From an uncultured Gammaproteobacteria bacterium (GTDB lineage: Bacteria > Pseudomonadota > Gammaproteobacteria > Nitrosococcales > Methylophagaceae), in contig CAJWKF010000005.1 of assembly GCA_913042265.1 (NCBI GenBank), forward strand, positions 1 through 57,829: DNA of 57,829 nucleotides, in the 5' to 3' direction. Both the position numbers and the translations under genes were made by a program. The notes beneath the pieces are model-generated. The model was not told the DNA's origin. It saw only the letters and a program-made list of their open reading frames with translations, and searched no databases. This document shows positions 36,170-45,838 of this stretch, piece after piece (within the stretch, counting starts at the first letter, position 1; the number at the start of each line of letters is the position of its first letter).

Positions 36170-36766
36170 TTAAGAAGTTCGACTGGGCTGCAGAACATCC
36201 AAACCTTCATTATTCAGTAGAGAAATAAGCTCGATTAGGGGTAAACCAATCAAACTATTAGGATCGTTACCCTGTAATTTATCAAACAAACTAATTCCAA
36301 GCCCTTCTGATTTAAAACTACCTGCACATTGATAAGGTTCCTCCTTTTCTAAATAGAACTGAATTTGTTTGTCTGACAAGTTTTTGAAAGTCACTTCAAA
36401 CGGTTCAACTAACGATTGCATCCGTTGTGTCTCACTATTAAATAAAGCAAGGCCCGTTAAAAAGAGTACAGTTTGTCCAGATGCTGCCTGCAACTGCTCT
36501 GTTGCAGCCTCATGAGTCCCCGGTTTACCAAGAATGTCACCGTGGAGGACAGCCACTTGATCAGAACCAATAATTAATGCCTTTGGGTGACTGAGTGCAA
36601 TTGCAATTGCCTTTTGCTCTGCTAAACGCTTAACTAAGTCTGCTGGAACCTCATTTTGAAGAGGGGCTTCATCAATATTTGGTGAAACAGTTCTGAAGGG
36701 CAAATTTAACTTTCTAAGGAGTTCTACTCGATAAACTGAGCTAGAACCGAGAATCAATGGGTACAT
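36170..36766 (-). CDS. Maf-family nucleotide pyrophosphatase, YceF type
   Basis: The 198-residue protein hydrolyses non-canonical nucleoside triphosphates; YceF members act on 7-methyl-GTP. It matches YceF well: LILGSSSVYRVELLRKLNLP, IIGSDQVAVLHGDILGKPG, TGLALFNS, the CAGSFKSEGLGISLF segment and DPNSLIGLPLIEL. I start at the ATG at 36766 (MYPLILGSS); a TTG two codons earlier is also in frame. In E. coli yceF is beside rpmF; here it is with amgK-murU. Confidence 0.9.
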   Translation of the reverse strand: MYPLILGSSSVYRVELLRKLNLPFRTVSPNIDEAPLQNEVPADLVKRLAEQKAIAIALSHPKALIIGSDQVAVLHGDILGKPGTHEAATEQLQAASGQTVLFLTGLALFNSETQRMQSLVEPFEVTFKNLSDKQIQFYLEKEEPYQCAGSFKSEGLGISLFDKLQGNDPNSLIGLPLIELISLLNNEGLDVLQPSRTS

Positions 36767-36982
36767 AAACAAGCTCTCATAAAAGGAAAAATAGATTAAG
36801 TGTACGCTTTAAAAGACTGAAAAATAGTGATTTTTATCTTAAGGACTCAGGTTCAAATATTTTGGAGACAGGAAGGCATAGCACTAAATGCAGTGTTAGA
36901 GATAAATTCACCTATATTGTTATTAGGAACATAAAGAGAACCTTGTTAATATTACTATATTATTAATTACTATACCGCTCTG

Positions 36983-37906
36983 ATGATGCTACCTCAACAC
37001 CCTAATGCAGACGAGCTAATGCGCTGGGCAACCTATGCTTCAGTTACAACAGCAATTATATTGATTTTTGTAAAGATTATTGCTTGGTTCATAACAGACT
37101 CGGTGAGTGTTTTAGCAACATTATTGGATTCGAGTCTTGATGTTTTGGCTTCTGCATTAAACTTAATAGCTGTCAGACATGCGTTAGAACCTGCCGATAA
37201 TGAACATCGTTTTGGTCATGGTAAAGCCGAGGCCTTATCAGGTGTTGGTCAGTCAATGTTTATTGCTGGATCTGCAGGATTTTTATTGCTACAGGCAACA
37301 GGACGGATTATAAACCCTCAGGAGATGACTTCTGGTCTAGAAGTTGGGGTTGGTGTAATGGTCTTTTCGATAATAGCCACATTGGTTCTGCTATCATTTC
37401 AAAAATATGTTGTTCAACAAACAGGATCAATAGCAATTAAAGCAGATGCCTTACATTACAAGACAGATTTACTTGTCAATGGCAGTGTTATTGTTGCGCT
37501 ATTTTTAACGTTCTATGGCTGGAGTTATTTTGATGCGATTTTTGGTATAGGCATTGCCATTTTCATATTGTATAGTGCTTGGAAAATTTTAGGGGAGTCT
37601 ATTGATTTGTTGATGGACCATGAAATATCTGATGATGAGTGTAAAAAAATAGCGAACACCGTGTTAGCACATCCCGAAACGATTGGGTACCACGACCTGA
37701 GAACAAGGCGCTCGGGTACTCGTGTCTTTGTACAATTACACTTAGAATTAGACGCAACGTTAACTTTGGCAGCAGCACATATCATCACTGATAAGATTGA
37801 AAAAGACATAGCCGCTTTATTCATTGATGCAGATGTGATGATTCATGAGGATCCTGTTATTCCTATTGTCGTGAAGAACGACAGTCCGTTAAAAGAGGAG
37901 ATTTAA
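36983..37906 (+). CDS. fieF: Cation diffusion facilitator, FieF-like
   Basis: This 307-residue inner membrane antiporter exports divalent metals such as Zn2+ or Fe2+. Six membrane helices and the cytoplasmic domain are present. The transport site is composed of Asp in TLLDSSLDVLAS (D-x3-D) and His and Asp in KADALHYKTDLLVN, the FieF/YiiP arrangement. The cytoplasmic domain includes DHEISDDECKKIA and TRRSGTRVFVQLHLELD. No clear metal operator or ribosome binding site is seen upstream. The 5'-nucleotidase gene starts immediately after the stop. Confidence 0.9.
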   Translation: MMLPQHPNADELMRWATYASVTTAIILIFVKIIAWFITDSVSVLATLLDSSLDVLASALNLIAVRHALEPADNEHRFGHGKAEALSGVGQSMFIAGSAGFLLLQATGRIINPQEMTSGLEVGVGVMVFSIIATLVLLSFQKYVVQQTGSIAIKADALHYKTDLLVNGSVIVALFLTFYGWSYFDAIFGIGIAIFILYSAWKILGESIDLLMDHEISDDECKKIANTVLAHPETIGYHDLRTRRSGTRVFVQLHLELDATLTLAAAHIITDKIEKDIAALFIDADVMIHEDPVIPIVVKNDSPLKEEI

Positions 37907-38818
37907 ATGGCTGAAAAACGACTTGTTGTAGCAATTTCTTCTCGTGCATTATTTGACTTAGATGAAAGTCACCAGATTTATGAGGAGCAAGGGAAACAAG
38001 CTTACTGTGAGTATCAAATTACAAATGAAGATGTACCATTGAATCCTGGCGGTGCGTTCATACTCGTCAGAAAACTATTGGCTTTAAACGATGGACTGGG
38101 TGATAAAAAAGCAAATGTTGAAATCATACTGCTCTCACGGAATAGTACTGATACTGGCCTACGTGTTTTTAATTCAATTCAACATCATGAATTAGATATT
38201 AGCAGAGCAGTCTTTACTTCTGGTAGTAGCCCATACCGTTATGTTGGTCCATTTGGTGCGAATTTGTTTTTATCGACCAGTCCAGCTGATGTTCGTAAAG
38301 CTCTATCTGAAGGTATTGCAGCAGCTACAATATTACCATCTAAAACAAATAAAAGTGACGAGGTCAGGGGAAGACAACTGCGGATTGCTTTTGATGGTGA
38401 TGCTGTTTTATTTTCAGATGAATCAGAGCGTATATATAAAGAACACGGTCTAAAAGCTTTCACAGACAATGAGCAACAAACAGCTAAAGACCCATTAAGA
38501 GAGGGCCCGTTCAAAGAGTTTTTAAAAGCCCTCAATTATCTTCAAAACCAATTCCCAGAAGAAAACTCACCTTTGAGAACAGCGTTGGTTACAGCACGTT
38601 CTGCACCAGCCCATGAGAGAGTTATCAGAACACTTCGTGCCTGGGGTATAAGGATAGATGAAGCTATATTTTTAGGAGGAATGGAAAAAGGACCTTTTTT
38701 AAAATCTTTTGGAGCAGACATCTTCTTTGATGATCAGCAGGGCCACTGTGATTCGGCAAGACAGCATGTTGCAACAGGACATGTCCCCCACGGTGTTGCT
38801 AACGAAAGTACAAAGTAG
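37907..38818 (+). CDS. 5'-nucleotidase (NT5C1-like family)
   Basis: The 303-residue cytoplasmic protein belongs to the 5'-nucleotidase family named for vertebrate cytosolic NT5C1. It begins VVAISSRALFDLDESHQIYE, where a usual HAD nucleophile Asp is placed in FDLD, and has a repeat-like second segment IAFDGDAVLFSDESERIYKEHG, then ALVTARSAPAHERVIRTL and IFFDDQQGHCDSA, late HAD motifs. It would release nucleosides from NMPs. The start codon adjoins the fieF stop, so the genes are coupled. Confidence 0.88.
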   Translation: MAEKRLVVAISSRALFDLDESHQIYEEQGKQAYCEYQITNEDVPLNPGGAFILVRKLLALNDGLGDKKANVEIILLSRNSTDTGLRVFNSIQHHELDISRAVFTSGSSPYRYVGPFGANLFLSTSPADVRKALSEGIAAATILPSKTNKSDEVRGRQLRIAFDGDAVLFSDESERIYKEHGLKAFTDNEQQTAKDPLREGPFKEFLKALNYLQNQFPEENSPLRTALVTARSAPAHERVIRTLRAWGIRIDEAIFLGGMEKGPFLKSFGADIFFDDQQGHCDSARQHVATGHVPHGVANESTK

Positions 38819-38924
38819 TTAACTAGTTAAAAAATCAGTGAAATTAAAGATTACATTGCATTTCAAAGGCTTCGCACTAAAGCATAGATAATTAGGCTGA
38901 TTTTAAAACAACTAGGCTAGTTTT

Positions 38925-38948
38925 CTATTATAGACCAGTCTATAATAG
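38925..38948. repeat. 24-base perfect inverted repeat upstream of tRNA-Leu
   Basis: Arms CTATTATAGAC and GTCTATAATAG (11 bases each, perfect) flank the dinucleotide CA. The right arm contains TATAAT at 38941-38946, a possible -10 for the tRNA; no matching -35 is seen. It may therefore be an operator over the promoter, or a transcript-end hairpin of the 5'-nucleotidase gene, although no T-run follows. Confidence 0.55.
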
Positions 38949-38957
38949 CCGACTTTC

Positions 38958-38975
38958 TTCAGGTTCAAACCTGAA
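38958..38975. repeat. 18-base perfect inverted repeat just before tRNA-Leu
   Basis: Arms TTCAGGTT and AACCTGAA again flank CA, ending 9 bases before the mature tRNA. In the transcript it would form a hairpin in the tRNA leader, a possible processing signal. Confidence 0.5.
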
Positions 38976-38984
38976 AACAGTTAT

Positions 38985-39069
<85 letters not shown>

Positions 39070-39133
39070 TTTCAGATTTAAAAGTGATGACGTTTATTGC
39101 TTTATTTTCAACACCTAGATTTGAGGTTAAAAA

Positions 39134-40435
39134 ATGCAAGTTACTGTAGAGAAGGTTAGCGAGCTTGGTCGCCGAATGACTGTAACAGTTGAAGACACCA
39201 ATATTGAGCAAACGATACAAGAACGATTAATTGCTATTCGACCTAATATGAAAGCGGCCGGTTTCCGACCTGGCAAAGTACCAATGAAAATGGTTGAACA
39301 AATGCACGGTGGAACAGCTCGCCGTGATGTAATAGACAATATTGTTCAGAACAGTATGGAAGAAGCCTTCGTACAAGAAAAAATCAATCCTGCTGGCCGC
39401 CCTTCAATAGAAAAGCTGAACGAAGAAGGCGAAGCCCTTGTCTACTCGATGACTTATGAAGTGTTCCCTGATATCAAAAAGATTAATCTAAAAGGTGCCA
39501 GTATTGAAAAAATCACTGCTGAAGTTCAAGATGATGATGTAAATACAATGTTAGAAACATTACGAGAACAACGGGTAATCTGGGAGCCAGTTAAGCGGGG
39601 TGTTAAAGAAGAGGAACAGATTACAATTGATTTTGTAGGCGCTATTGGAGGCGAGACTTTCCAAGGTGGAACTGGCACAGATGTAGCAATCATTATTGGT
39701 TCGGGTCAAATGTTACCGGAATTTGAAGGACAATTAGTGGGTAAGAAAGCAGGAGAGAATACAACCGTCACTGTAGCTTTCCCAAAAGATTATCAGGCAG
39801 AACAATTAGCCGGTAAAACAGCTGAATTTGCAGTCACAGTCAAAGCTGTAGCCAAGAAAAAACTGCCAAAACTAGATAAATCATTCGCTAAGCTCTGTGG
39901 TGTAGAGGCAGGAATAGCTGCATTAAAAAAAGAAGTTCGAGCGAACATGGGCCGCGAACTAGAAAATGCTTTAAAACAAAAAAATAAAAAAACAGTTTTA
40001 GATATGTTGACTGAAAAGAATAGCGTTACTCTTCCAGAGGAGCCTGTTGAGCGCGAAGCTGAACACTTAATGGAACAAGCTAAAAAAAACCTTGAGAAGC
40101 AAGGTGTAGATATTAAAAGTATCCCTTTCACTACTTCTGGATTCAAAGATCCAGCCAAACAACGTGTAGCCTTAAGCCTCTTAATCGGCAAGATTATTTC
40201 AGATAATAAGCTTCAGGCTGATGATGACAGAGTGAAAGCAGTTGTTGAGCTCATGGCTAGCAGTTATGATGATCCAGAAGATGTCATAAAATATTATATG
40301 AACGATCCGCAGAAGCTATCAGAAGTTCAAATGATGGTGGTTGAAGATATGGCCGTTGAGTGGATAACTGAGCAAGTTAAAGTCGAAGAAAAAGCATCGA
40401 CTTTTAGCGAAGTTATGAACTCCAACGCTGCCTAA
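39134..40435 (+). CDS. tig: Trigger factor, ribosome-associated chaperone
   Basis: The 433-residue chaperone binds nascent chains at the ribosome exit. The ribosome-binding signature is in the N-terminal domain (GFRPGKVPMKMVEQ), the FKBP-type peptidyl-prolyl isomerase domain spans about 150-240 (ITIDFVGAIGGETFQGG, LPEFEGQLVGKKAG), and the C-terminal helical arms follow. GAGG precedes the ATG. It is first of the tig-clpP-clpX-lon proteostasis cluster and is followed by a strong terminator. Confidence 0.97.
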   Translation: MQVTVEKVSELGRRMTVTVEDTNIEQTIQERLIAIRPNMKAAGFRPGKVPMKMVEQMHGGTARRDVIDNIVQNSMEEAFVQEKINPAGRPSIEKLNEEGEALVYSMTYEVFPDIKKINLKGASIEKITAEVQDDDVNTMLETLREQRVIWEPVKRGVKEEEQITIDFVGAIGGETFQGGTGTDVAIIIGSGQMLPEFEGQLVGKKAGENTTVTVAFPKDYQAEQLAGKTAEFAVTVKAVAKKKLPKLDKSFAKLCGVEAGIAALKKEVRANMGRELENALKQKNKKTVLDMLTEKNSVTLPEEPVEREAEHLMEQAKKNLEKQGVDIKSIPFTTSGFKDPAKQRVALSLLIGKIISDNKLQADDDRVKAVVELMASSYDDPEDVIKYYMNDPQKLSEVQMMVVEDMAVEWITEQVKVEEKASTFSEVMNSNAA

Positions 40436-40461
40436 GCCATTACATCATTAAATAGGTGATG

Positions 40462-40500
40462 GCCCGTATTCATTTGAATGAGTACGGGCTGTTTTGTTTT
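40462..40500 (+). terminator. Intrinsic terminator after tig
   Basis: Arms GCCCGTA and TACGGGC, extended by TTCATT/AATGAG with one wobble, are followed by GTTTTGTTTT. It ends tig transcription just before clpP. Confidence 0.88.
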
Positions 40501-40523
40501 ACTACTAACATGATGAGACAATT

Positions 40524-41162
40524 ATGAAGAACACTATCTTTGAGAATAGTATGAACAATATTGATAATGCACTTGTACCAATGGTTGTAGAACAAACCTC
40601 AAGAGGAGAACGTTCTTATGACATTTACTCGCGCTTATTAAAGGAACGTGTCATATTTTTGGTGGGGCAAGTAGAGGACCACATGGCTAATTTAGTCGTG
40701 GCACAGTTACTTTTTCTTGAGTCAGAAAACCCTGACAAAGATATTCATCTTTACATCAATTCACCCGGTGGTGCTGTAACAGCAGGCATGGCAATTTATG
40801 ACACCATGCAGTTCATTAAGCCAGACGTTAGCACACTATGTATCGGCCAAGCGGCAAGTATGGGTGCTGTTTTATTAGCGGGTGGAGCAGCTGGAAAGCG
40901 ACATAGTCTTCCTAATTCTCGTGTTATGGTGCATCAACCACTGGGCGGGTTTCAGGGACAAGCCTCAGATATCGAAATTCATGCGCAAGAAATTTTGACA
41001 ATTCGTGAACGTTTAAATGGCATTTTGGCCCATCATTCTGGACAGGATATAGATAAAATCAAAAAAGATACTGACCGAGATAACTTTATGAATGGTGAAC
41101 AAGCGCTAGAATATGGTTTAATTGACTCAATACTAAGTAATCGGCCTGAAGAAACTAAGTAA
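40524..41162 (+). CDS. clpP: ATP-dependent Clp protease proteolytic subunit
   Basis: This 212-residue serine protease forms the barrel that degrades proteins fed by ClpX or ClpA. The catalytic Ser112 is in [11 protein letters not shown], His137 in VMVHQPLGG and the catalytic Asp is in DRDNFM near residue 186. The N-terminal part before about residue 18 would be the processed propeptide. It is followed after 38 bases by clpX, so the pair is cotranscribed. I saw no sigma-32 promoter in the short spacer after the tig terminator. Confidence 0.98.
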   Translation: MKNTIFENSMNNIDNALVPMVVEQTSRGERSYDIYSRLLKERVIFLVGQVEDHMANLVVAQLLFLESENPDKDIHLYINSPGGAVTAGMAIYDTMQFIKPDVSTLCIGQAASMGAVLLAGGAAGKRHSLPNSRVMVHQPLGGFQGQASDIEIHAQEILTIRERLNGILAHHSGQDIDKIKKDTDRDNFMNGEQALEYGLIDSILSNRPEETK

Positions 41163-41200
41163 TAGACCGGTATAAAGTTTGCCTGCTAGGGATAAAAAAA

Positions 41201-42475
41201 ATGAGTGAAGACAATAACAGTGACGACAAATTACTTTACTGCTCTTTTTGCGGTAAGAGTCAACATGAAGTAAAAAAATTGATTGCCGGACCATCAGTCT
41301 TTGTCTGTGATGAGTGTGTTGATTTATGTAATGACATTATTCGAGAAGAGCTATTAGAGACTACTCCCGGTCAGAAAGATGAAAAGCTCCCCACTCCTAG
41401 GGAAATCAATGCAGAGATTGATAATTACGTTATCGGGCAAGAACAGGCCAAGCGAGTTCTATCTGTCGCAGTTTACAATCACTACAAGCGTCTTCGCTTT
41501 GGTAAAACAGATGACGAAGTAGAGCTCTCTAAAAGTAATATCTTAATTATTGGCCCTACAGGTAGTGGAAAAACATTATTAGCTGAAACTTTAGCTCGCC
41601 AATTGGATGTGCCTTTCACTGTCGCAGATGCTACGACATTAACAGAGGCAGGGTACGTTGGTGAAGATGTTGAAAATATTATTCAAAAGTTATTGCAAAA
41701 ATGTGATTATGATGTAGAAAAAGCTGAAACAGGCATTGTCTATATAGATGAAATCGATAAAATATCTCGGAAATCAGATAACCCTTCAATCACGAGAGAT
41801 GTTTCAGGTGAGGGGGTGCAGCAAGCTTTATTGAAATTAATTGAAGGGACTACCGCCTCTATTCCACCTCAAGGTGGCAGAAAGCATCCGCAACAAGAGT
41901 TTTTACAAGTTGACACAAGTAAAATACTATTTATTTGTGGGGGTGCTTTTTCAGGCCTAGATAAAGTAATACGGAATCGCTCTCACAAAGGTGGAATAGG
42001 GTTTGCTGCAGAAGTACAAAGTGTTGATACAGAGCATGCAGTATCAGATGTTTTAAAAACAGTAGAACCTGAAGATCTAATTCAATTTGGGTTGATCCCT
42101 GAGTTTGTTGGACGTTTGCCCGTTGTAGCAACATTGTCGGAACTTGATGAAGATGCCTTAGTCCAAATTCTTACAGAACCAAAAAACTCATTAACTAAGC
42201 AGTATCAGAAGATGTTTGAAATGGAAGGAGCCACTATTGAGTTTAGGGACGATGCGCTTCGCGCAATTGCTAAAAAAGCGATGGAACGTAAAACTGGTGC
42301 TCGTGGATTGCGATCTATTATTGAAAATGTATTACTGGGTACCATGTTTGATTTACCATCACTAGAAAATGTGTCTAAGGTAGTTGTTGATGAAAATGTT
42401 GTTAATGGCGAAAATGGGCCGATACTTATTTATGAAGATCAAGTAGCAGATTTGTCATTTGGTGAAAATAGTTAA
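41201..42475 (+). CDS. clpX: ClpX unfoldase (AAA+ ATPase)
   Basis: The 424-residue unfoldase feeds substrates to ClpP. The N-terminal zinc domain has Cys14, 17, 36 and 39 ([17 protein letters not shown]). Walker A is GPTGSGKT, Walker B is [10 protein letters not shown], the pore loop is in [11 protein letters not shown], and the ClpP-binding IGF loop is in [16 protein letters not shown] lies before the ATG. Length matches E. coli ClpX. Confidence 0.98.
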   Translation: MSEDNNSDDKLLYCSFCGKSQHEVKKLIAGPSVFVCDECVDLCNDIIREELLETTPGQKDEKLPTPREINAEIDNYVIGQEQAKRVLSVAVYNHYKRLRFGKTDDEVELSKSNILIIGPTGSGKTLLAETLARQLDVPFTVADATTLTEAGYVGEDVENIIQKLLQKCDYDVEKAETGIVYIDEIDKISRKSDNPSITRDVSGEGVQQALLKLIEGTTASIPPQGGRKHPQQEFLQVDTSKILFICGGAFSGLDKVIRNRSHKGGIGFAAEVQSVDTEHAVSDVLKTVEPEDLIQFGLIPEFVGRLPVVATLSELDEDALVQILTEPKNSLTKQYQKMFEMEGATIEFRDDALRAIAKKAMERKTGARGLRSIIENVLLGTMFDLPSLENVSKVVVDENVVNGENGPILIYEDQVADLSFGENS

Positions 42476-42534
42476 TTAAAATTTTCTCCCGAAGGGATTA
42501 AAAACCTGTTGACTTAATATTGCCTGTAATTTTA

Positions 42535-42562
42535 CTTGAATATTACTAGTTAATCTCCATAT
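42535..42562 (+). promoter_or_regulatory. Sigma-32-like heat-shock promoter of lon
   Basis: CTTGAA (42535-42540) and CTCCATAT (42555-42562) are separated by 14 bases. The consensus is CTTGAA-N13-15-CCCCATNT, so the -10 matches at 7 of 8 positions. It lies 60 bases before the lon start. E. coli lon is also driven by sigma-32. Confidence 0.6.
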
Positions 42563-42621
42563 AAGATTTGTGATAAATAGCTATGCAGTTACTGAATATC
42601 ATCTAGTCGTCGAGGGCTGAA

Positions 42622-45063
42622 ATGGATAAAAATATAGACACAAAAACAACGACAAACGAACCCACTCCACTAATAGAGCTTCCTGTATTACCTTTAAGGG
42701 ATGTTGTTGTTTATCCTTATATGGTGATTCCTTTATTTGTAGGTCGTGAGCGTTCAATAAAGTCACTTGAAGCTGCAACAGATGAAAGTAAACAAATACT
42801 CCTAATCGCTCAAAAAGATTCGACTGACGAAAACCCTAATGCTAGCAACTTATATGAAATAGGAACTTTAGCCAATATTTTACAATTACTCAAGTTACCG
42901 GATGGCACGGTTAAAGTACTTGTCGAAGGCGTTTCAAGGGCTAAGATAACAAGGTTTGATAATGAAGGTGATTATCTGCAAGCCGATGCTGTAGAACTCA
43001 CTAGTGAAGAGCCAGAAGAGCGTGAGCGTGATGTATTGATGCGTTCACTGCTTGCTCAGTTTGAGCAGTATGCTAAATTAAATAAAAAAATACCTCCTGA
43101 GGTTATAGTTTCACTAACAAGTATTGAAGATGCGGGTCGTATGGCTGACACTGTTGCCGCGCATATGACATTAAAGCTCGAGAATAAACAATTATTGTTA
43201 GAGATGGGTGAAATTAGCACACGAATTGAACGTTTAATGGTTTTTCTTGAGTCAGAAATTGATATTCAGCATATTGAAAAACGTATTCGTAGTCGTGTTA
43301 AAAAGCAAATGGAGAAAAGCCAACGCGAATACTATCTTAACGAACAGATGAAAGCAGTTCAGAAAGAATTAGGTGAGTTTGATGATTCTGCTAATGAAAT
43401 TGAAGAGTTAACAGATAGAATAGTTAAAGCTGGGATGTCATCAGAGGCAAAAACTAAGGCAGATTCAGAGCTTAAAAAGCTAAAAATGATGTCACCTATG
43501 TCTGCAGAAGCTACTGTCGTGAGAAGCTATATTGAGTGGCTAACAGATCTGCCTTGGAAAAAACGCTCTCGCGTACATCAAGACTTGGATAAAGCTGAAA
43601 AGATATTAGATGATGACCATTACGGTTTAGAAAAAGTTAAGGAACGGATCTTAGAGTATCTAGCTGTTCAGCAGCGTGTTAAAAAGGTAAAAGGCCCAAT
43701 TTTATGTTTGGTAGGCCCACCGGGTGTTGGAAAAACATCTGTGGCTGAATCCATAGCACACGCCACTAATAGAAAATATATCAGGATGGCACTGGGTGGT
43801 GTTCGTGATGAGGCGGAAATCAGAGGGCATCGCCGTACATACATCGGGTCAATGCCAGGTAAAGTAATTCAAAATATCACGAAATCTGGTGTAAGAAACC
43901 CGCTTTTTTTGTTAGATGAAATAGATAAGATGGCGCAGGACTTTCGTGGCGATCCAGCCTCTGCATTGCTAGAGGTTTTAGATCCTGAGCAAAATGCACA
44001 CTTTGTCGATCATTATATGGAAGTAGATTTTGACTTAACTGATGTAATGTTTGTCTGTACAGCGAATTCCTTGAATATTCCAGATGCATTAAGAGACAGA
44101 ATGGAAATTATTCACCTTTCCGGCTATACAGAAGACGAAAAGTTTAATATTGCTCGGAAGTATTTATTGCCTAAGGCAATGAAAGATAATGGTTTGAAAA
44201 ATGATGAAGTGCATATTGAAGATTCTGCTTTACTTGAGGTGATCAGACGTTACACCCGAGAGGCTGGTGTCCGTAATTTACAGCGTGAAATTTCTAAAAT
44301 ATTTCGAAAAGTTGTTAAACAAATTTTGCAAAAAAAAGCGCAAAAAAAATCGATTGTTACAATCAGCAACTTAGAAGAATATTTAGGCGTTTATCATTAT
44401 CAGTACGGTATTGCTGAGGAGACTGATCAGGTTGGACAAGTAACAGGATTGGCATGGACTGAAGTGGGAGGAGAGTTGTTAACTATTGAAACTGCCATTA
44501 TGCCAGGAAAGGGAAAGGCCACCTATACTGGTACACTAGGTGATGTCATGCAAGAGTCCATTCAAGCGGCTACAACAGTGGTGCGTTCTCGCTCAGCGGA
44601 CTGGGCAATTGACCCTGATGTAATGCAAAAACATGATGTTCATTTCCATGTGCCTGAAGGCGCTACTCCTAAAGACGGACCAAGTGCTGGTATAGGTATG
44701 TGTACTGCTCTTGTATCAGCAGTCACGGGTATCCCAGTTAAAGCAAATGTTGCCATGACAGGTGAGATCACACTGCGAGGCGAAGTATTACCAATTGGTG
44801 GCCTCAAAGAAAAGCTATTGGCTGCATTACGAGGTGGTATTGAGACCGTTCTTATTCCAAAAGATAATGTTAAAGATCTAAAAGAGATCCCTGAAAATAT
44901 AAAGCAAGGTCTTAACATAATTCCAGTTCATTGGATAACAGATGTTTTGGAATTAGCATTACAAACAATGCCAAAACCTAGAGAGGGCGGGGCAGGTACC
45001 AAAGCATTGATATCAAATGAGAAAGCCAGTTACCATGGGGTGGGTTCTGAGAATAGACACTGA
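42622..45063 (+). CDS. lon: ATP-dependent protease Lon
   Basis: The 813-residue AAA+ protease degrades damaged and regulatory proteins. The N-terminal substrate domain begins ELPVLPLRDVVVYPYMVIPL, a coiled-coil segment is at about 220-290, Walker A is GPPGVGKTS (about 365-373), Walker B PLFLLDEIDKM, and the C-terminal protease domain has the catalytic Ser688 in PKDGPSAGIGM and the dyad lysine in LKEKLLAAL. Length is normal. HU (hupB) and ppiD, which often follow lon, are not here. Confidence 0.98.
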   Translation: MDKNIDTKTTTNEPTPLIELPVLPLRDVVVYPYMVIPLFVGRERSIKSLEAATDESKQILLIAQKDSTDENPNASNLYEIGTLANILQLLKLPDGTVKVLVEGVSRAKITRFDNEGDYLQADAVELTSEEPEERERDVLMRSLLAQFEQYAKLNKKIPPEVIVSLTSIEDAGRMADTVAAHMTLKLENKQLLLEMGEISTRIERLMVFLESEIDIQHIEKRIRSRVKKQMEKSQREYYLNEQMKAVQKELGEFDDSANEIEELTDRIVKAGMSSEAKTKADSELKKLKMMSPMSAEATVVRSYIEWLTDLPWKKRSRVHQDLDKAEKILDDDHYGLEKVKERILEYLAVQQRVKKVKGPILCLVGPPGVGKTSVAESIAHATNRKYIRMALGGVRDEAEIRGHRRTYIGSMPGKVIQNITKSGVRNPLFLLDEIDKMAQDFRGDPASALLEVLDPEQNAHFVDHYMEVDFDLTDVMFVCTANSLNIPDALRDRMEIIHLSGYTEDEKFNIARKYLLPKAMKDNGLKNDEVHIEDSALLEVIRRYTREAGVRNLQREISKIFRKVVKQILQKKAQKKSIVTISNLEEYLGVYHYQYGIAEETDQVGQVTGLAWTEVGGELLTIETAIMPGKGKATYTGTLGDVMQESIQAATTVVRSRSADWAIDPDVMQKHDVHFHVPEGATPKDGPSAGIGMCTALVSAVTGIPVKANVAMTGEITLRGEVLPIGGLKEKLLAALRGGIETVLIPKDNVKDLKEIPENIKQGLNIIPVHWITDVLELALQTMPKPREGGAGTKALISNEKASYHGVGSENRH

Positions 45064-45087
45064 GTGAGATGAAAGTAGGGATACATA

Positions 45088-45726
45088 ATGTCTGAGGTGT
45101 TAAAACAAAGATTAGTTGGGACATTACTAGTATTGCTAGTCGTTATTATCAGCGCTTTCCTTTTAGTTAAAAATGCGAATGATAAAGCTTACGTTCAAAA
45201 TGCACAGGTTGTTCCAGAAAGTAACCCGAAAATTGAGACAGTTGACGACAATGTGTTTGTAGATGAACTAGAAAAACTAATCGACCCTCATAACATGGGT
45301 AATATTATTTCTTCGGAGGTTAAGGGTTTAGGAAGCAAGGAATCAATTATTAAAGGGGTACCACCAAAGCCTCAAAATTTGGCAACTAAAAAACCTACTA
45401 TCGAGAAAGTCAAAGCATCGATTGTCAAAGTAGCTAAGCCAACAAAAGAAACAGCTCCAATTTCGAAATTGAAGAAAAAAAAGATAAATAAACCGGAGTG
45501 GCTAATACAGCTCGCTAGTTTTAGCGTACGAGGAAAAGCTCAAGCACTAAAGGTAAAGGTTAAAGCTTTGGGATATAAATCATCTATAGTGCCGATAAAA
45601 AATAGTGAAGGTAGAACCTTTTATCGTTTAAGAGTTGGGCCTGAATCGGACGAGAAAATAATAAACAGTATCGTCAGTAAAGTAAAAAAACACCTAAAAC
45701 TAACTCCGCAAATTATTAAAATGTAA
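45088..45726 (+). CDS. SPOR-domain membrane protein, DedD-like
   Basis: This 212-residue protein has one N-terminal membrane helix (residues about 8-27), a Lys/Pro-rich periplasmic linker and a C-terminal SPOR domain (about 140-212; PEWLIQLASFSVRGKAQALK, FYRLRVGPE). SPOR domains bind denuded glycan strands at the septum, so a cell-division role is likely. DedD lies before cvpA and purF in E. coli, as here, which supports the DedD comparison. The accD-folC genes usually before it are absent from this window. Confidence 0.82.
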   Translation: MSEVLKQRLVGTLLVLLVVIISAFLLVKNANDKAYVQNAQVVPESNPKIETVDDNVFVDELEKLIDPHNMGNIISSEVKGLGSKESIIKGVPPKPQNLATKKPTIEKVKASIVKVAKPTKETAPISKLKKKKINKPEWLIQLASFSVRGKAQALKVKVKALGYKSSIVPIKNSEGRTFYRLRVGPESDEKIINSIVSKVKKHLKLTPQIIKM

Positions 45727-45838
45727 GCGATGGATATGAGGCTTCGACATTGTTCGATAAAAATATCTGCTCTGACTCATTCTATTCTGCTAAAATTAAC
45801 ATTTTAAAAATACTAACGAGCTAGCCTCCGAGAAAATC

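Noticed and set aside
38958-38975. GGTTCAAACC looks like a tRNA T-arm, suggesting a tRNA remnant
   Set aside because: With a 7-base T-loop the stem does not pair, and no other tRNA parts are present. It is better described as a symmetric inverted repeat.
39793-40191. A 132-codon antisense frame within tig
   Set aside because: It is a Ser/Phe-rich low-complexity translation complementary to a Lys/Glu-rich coding region; no support as a gene.
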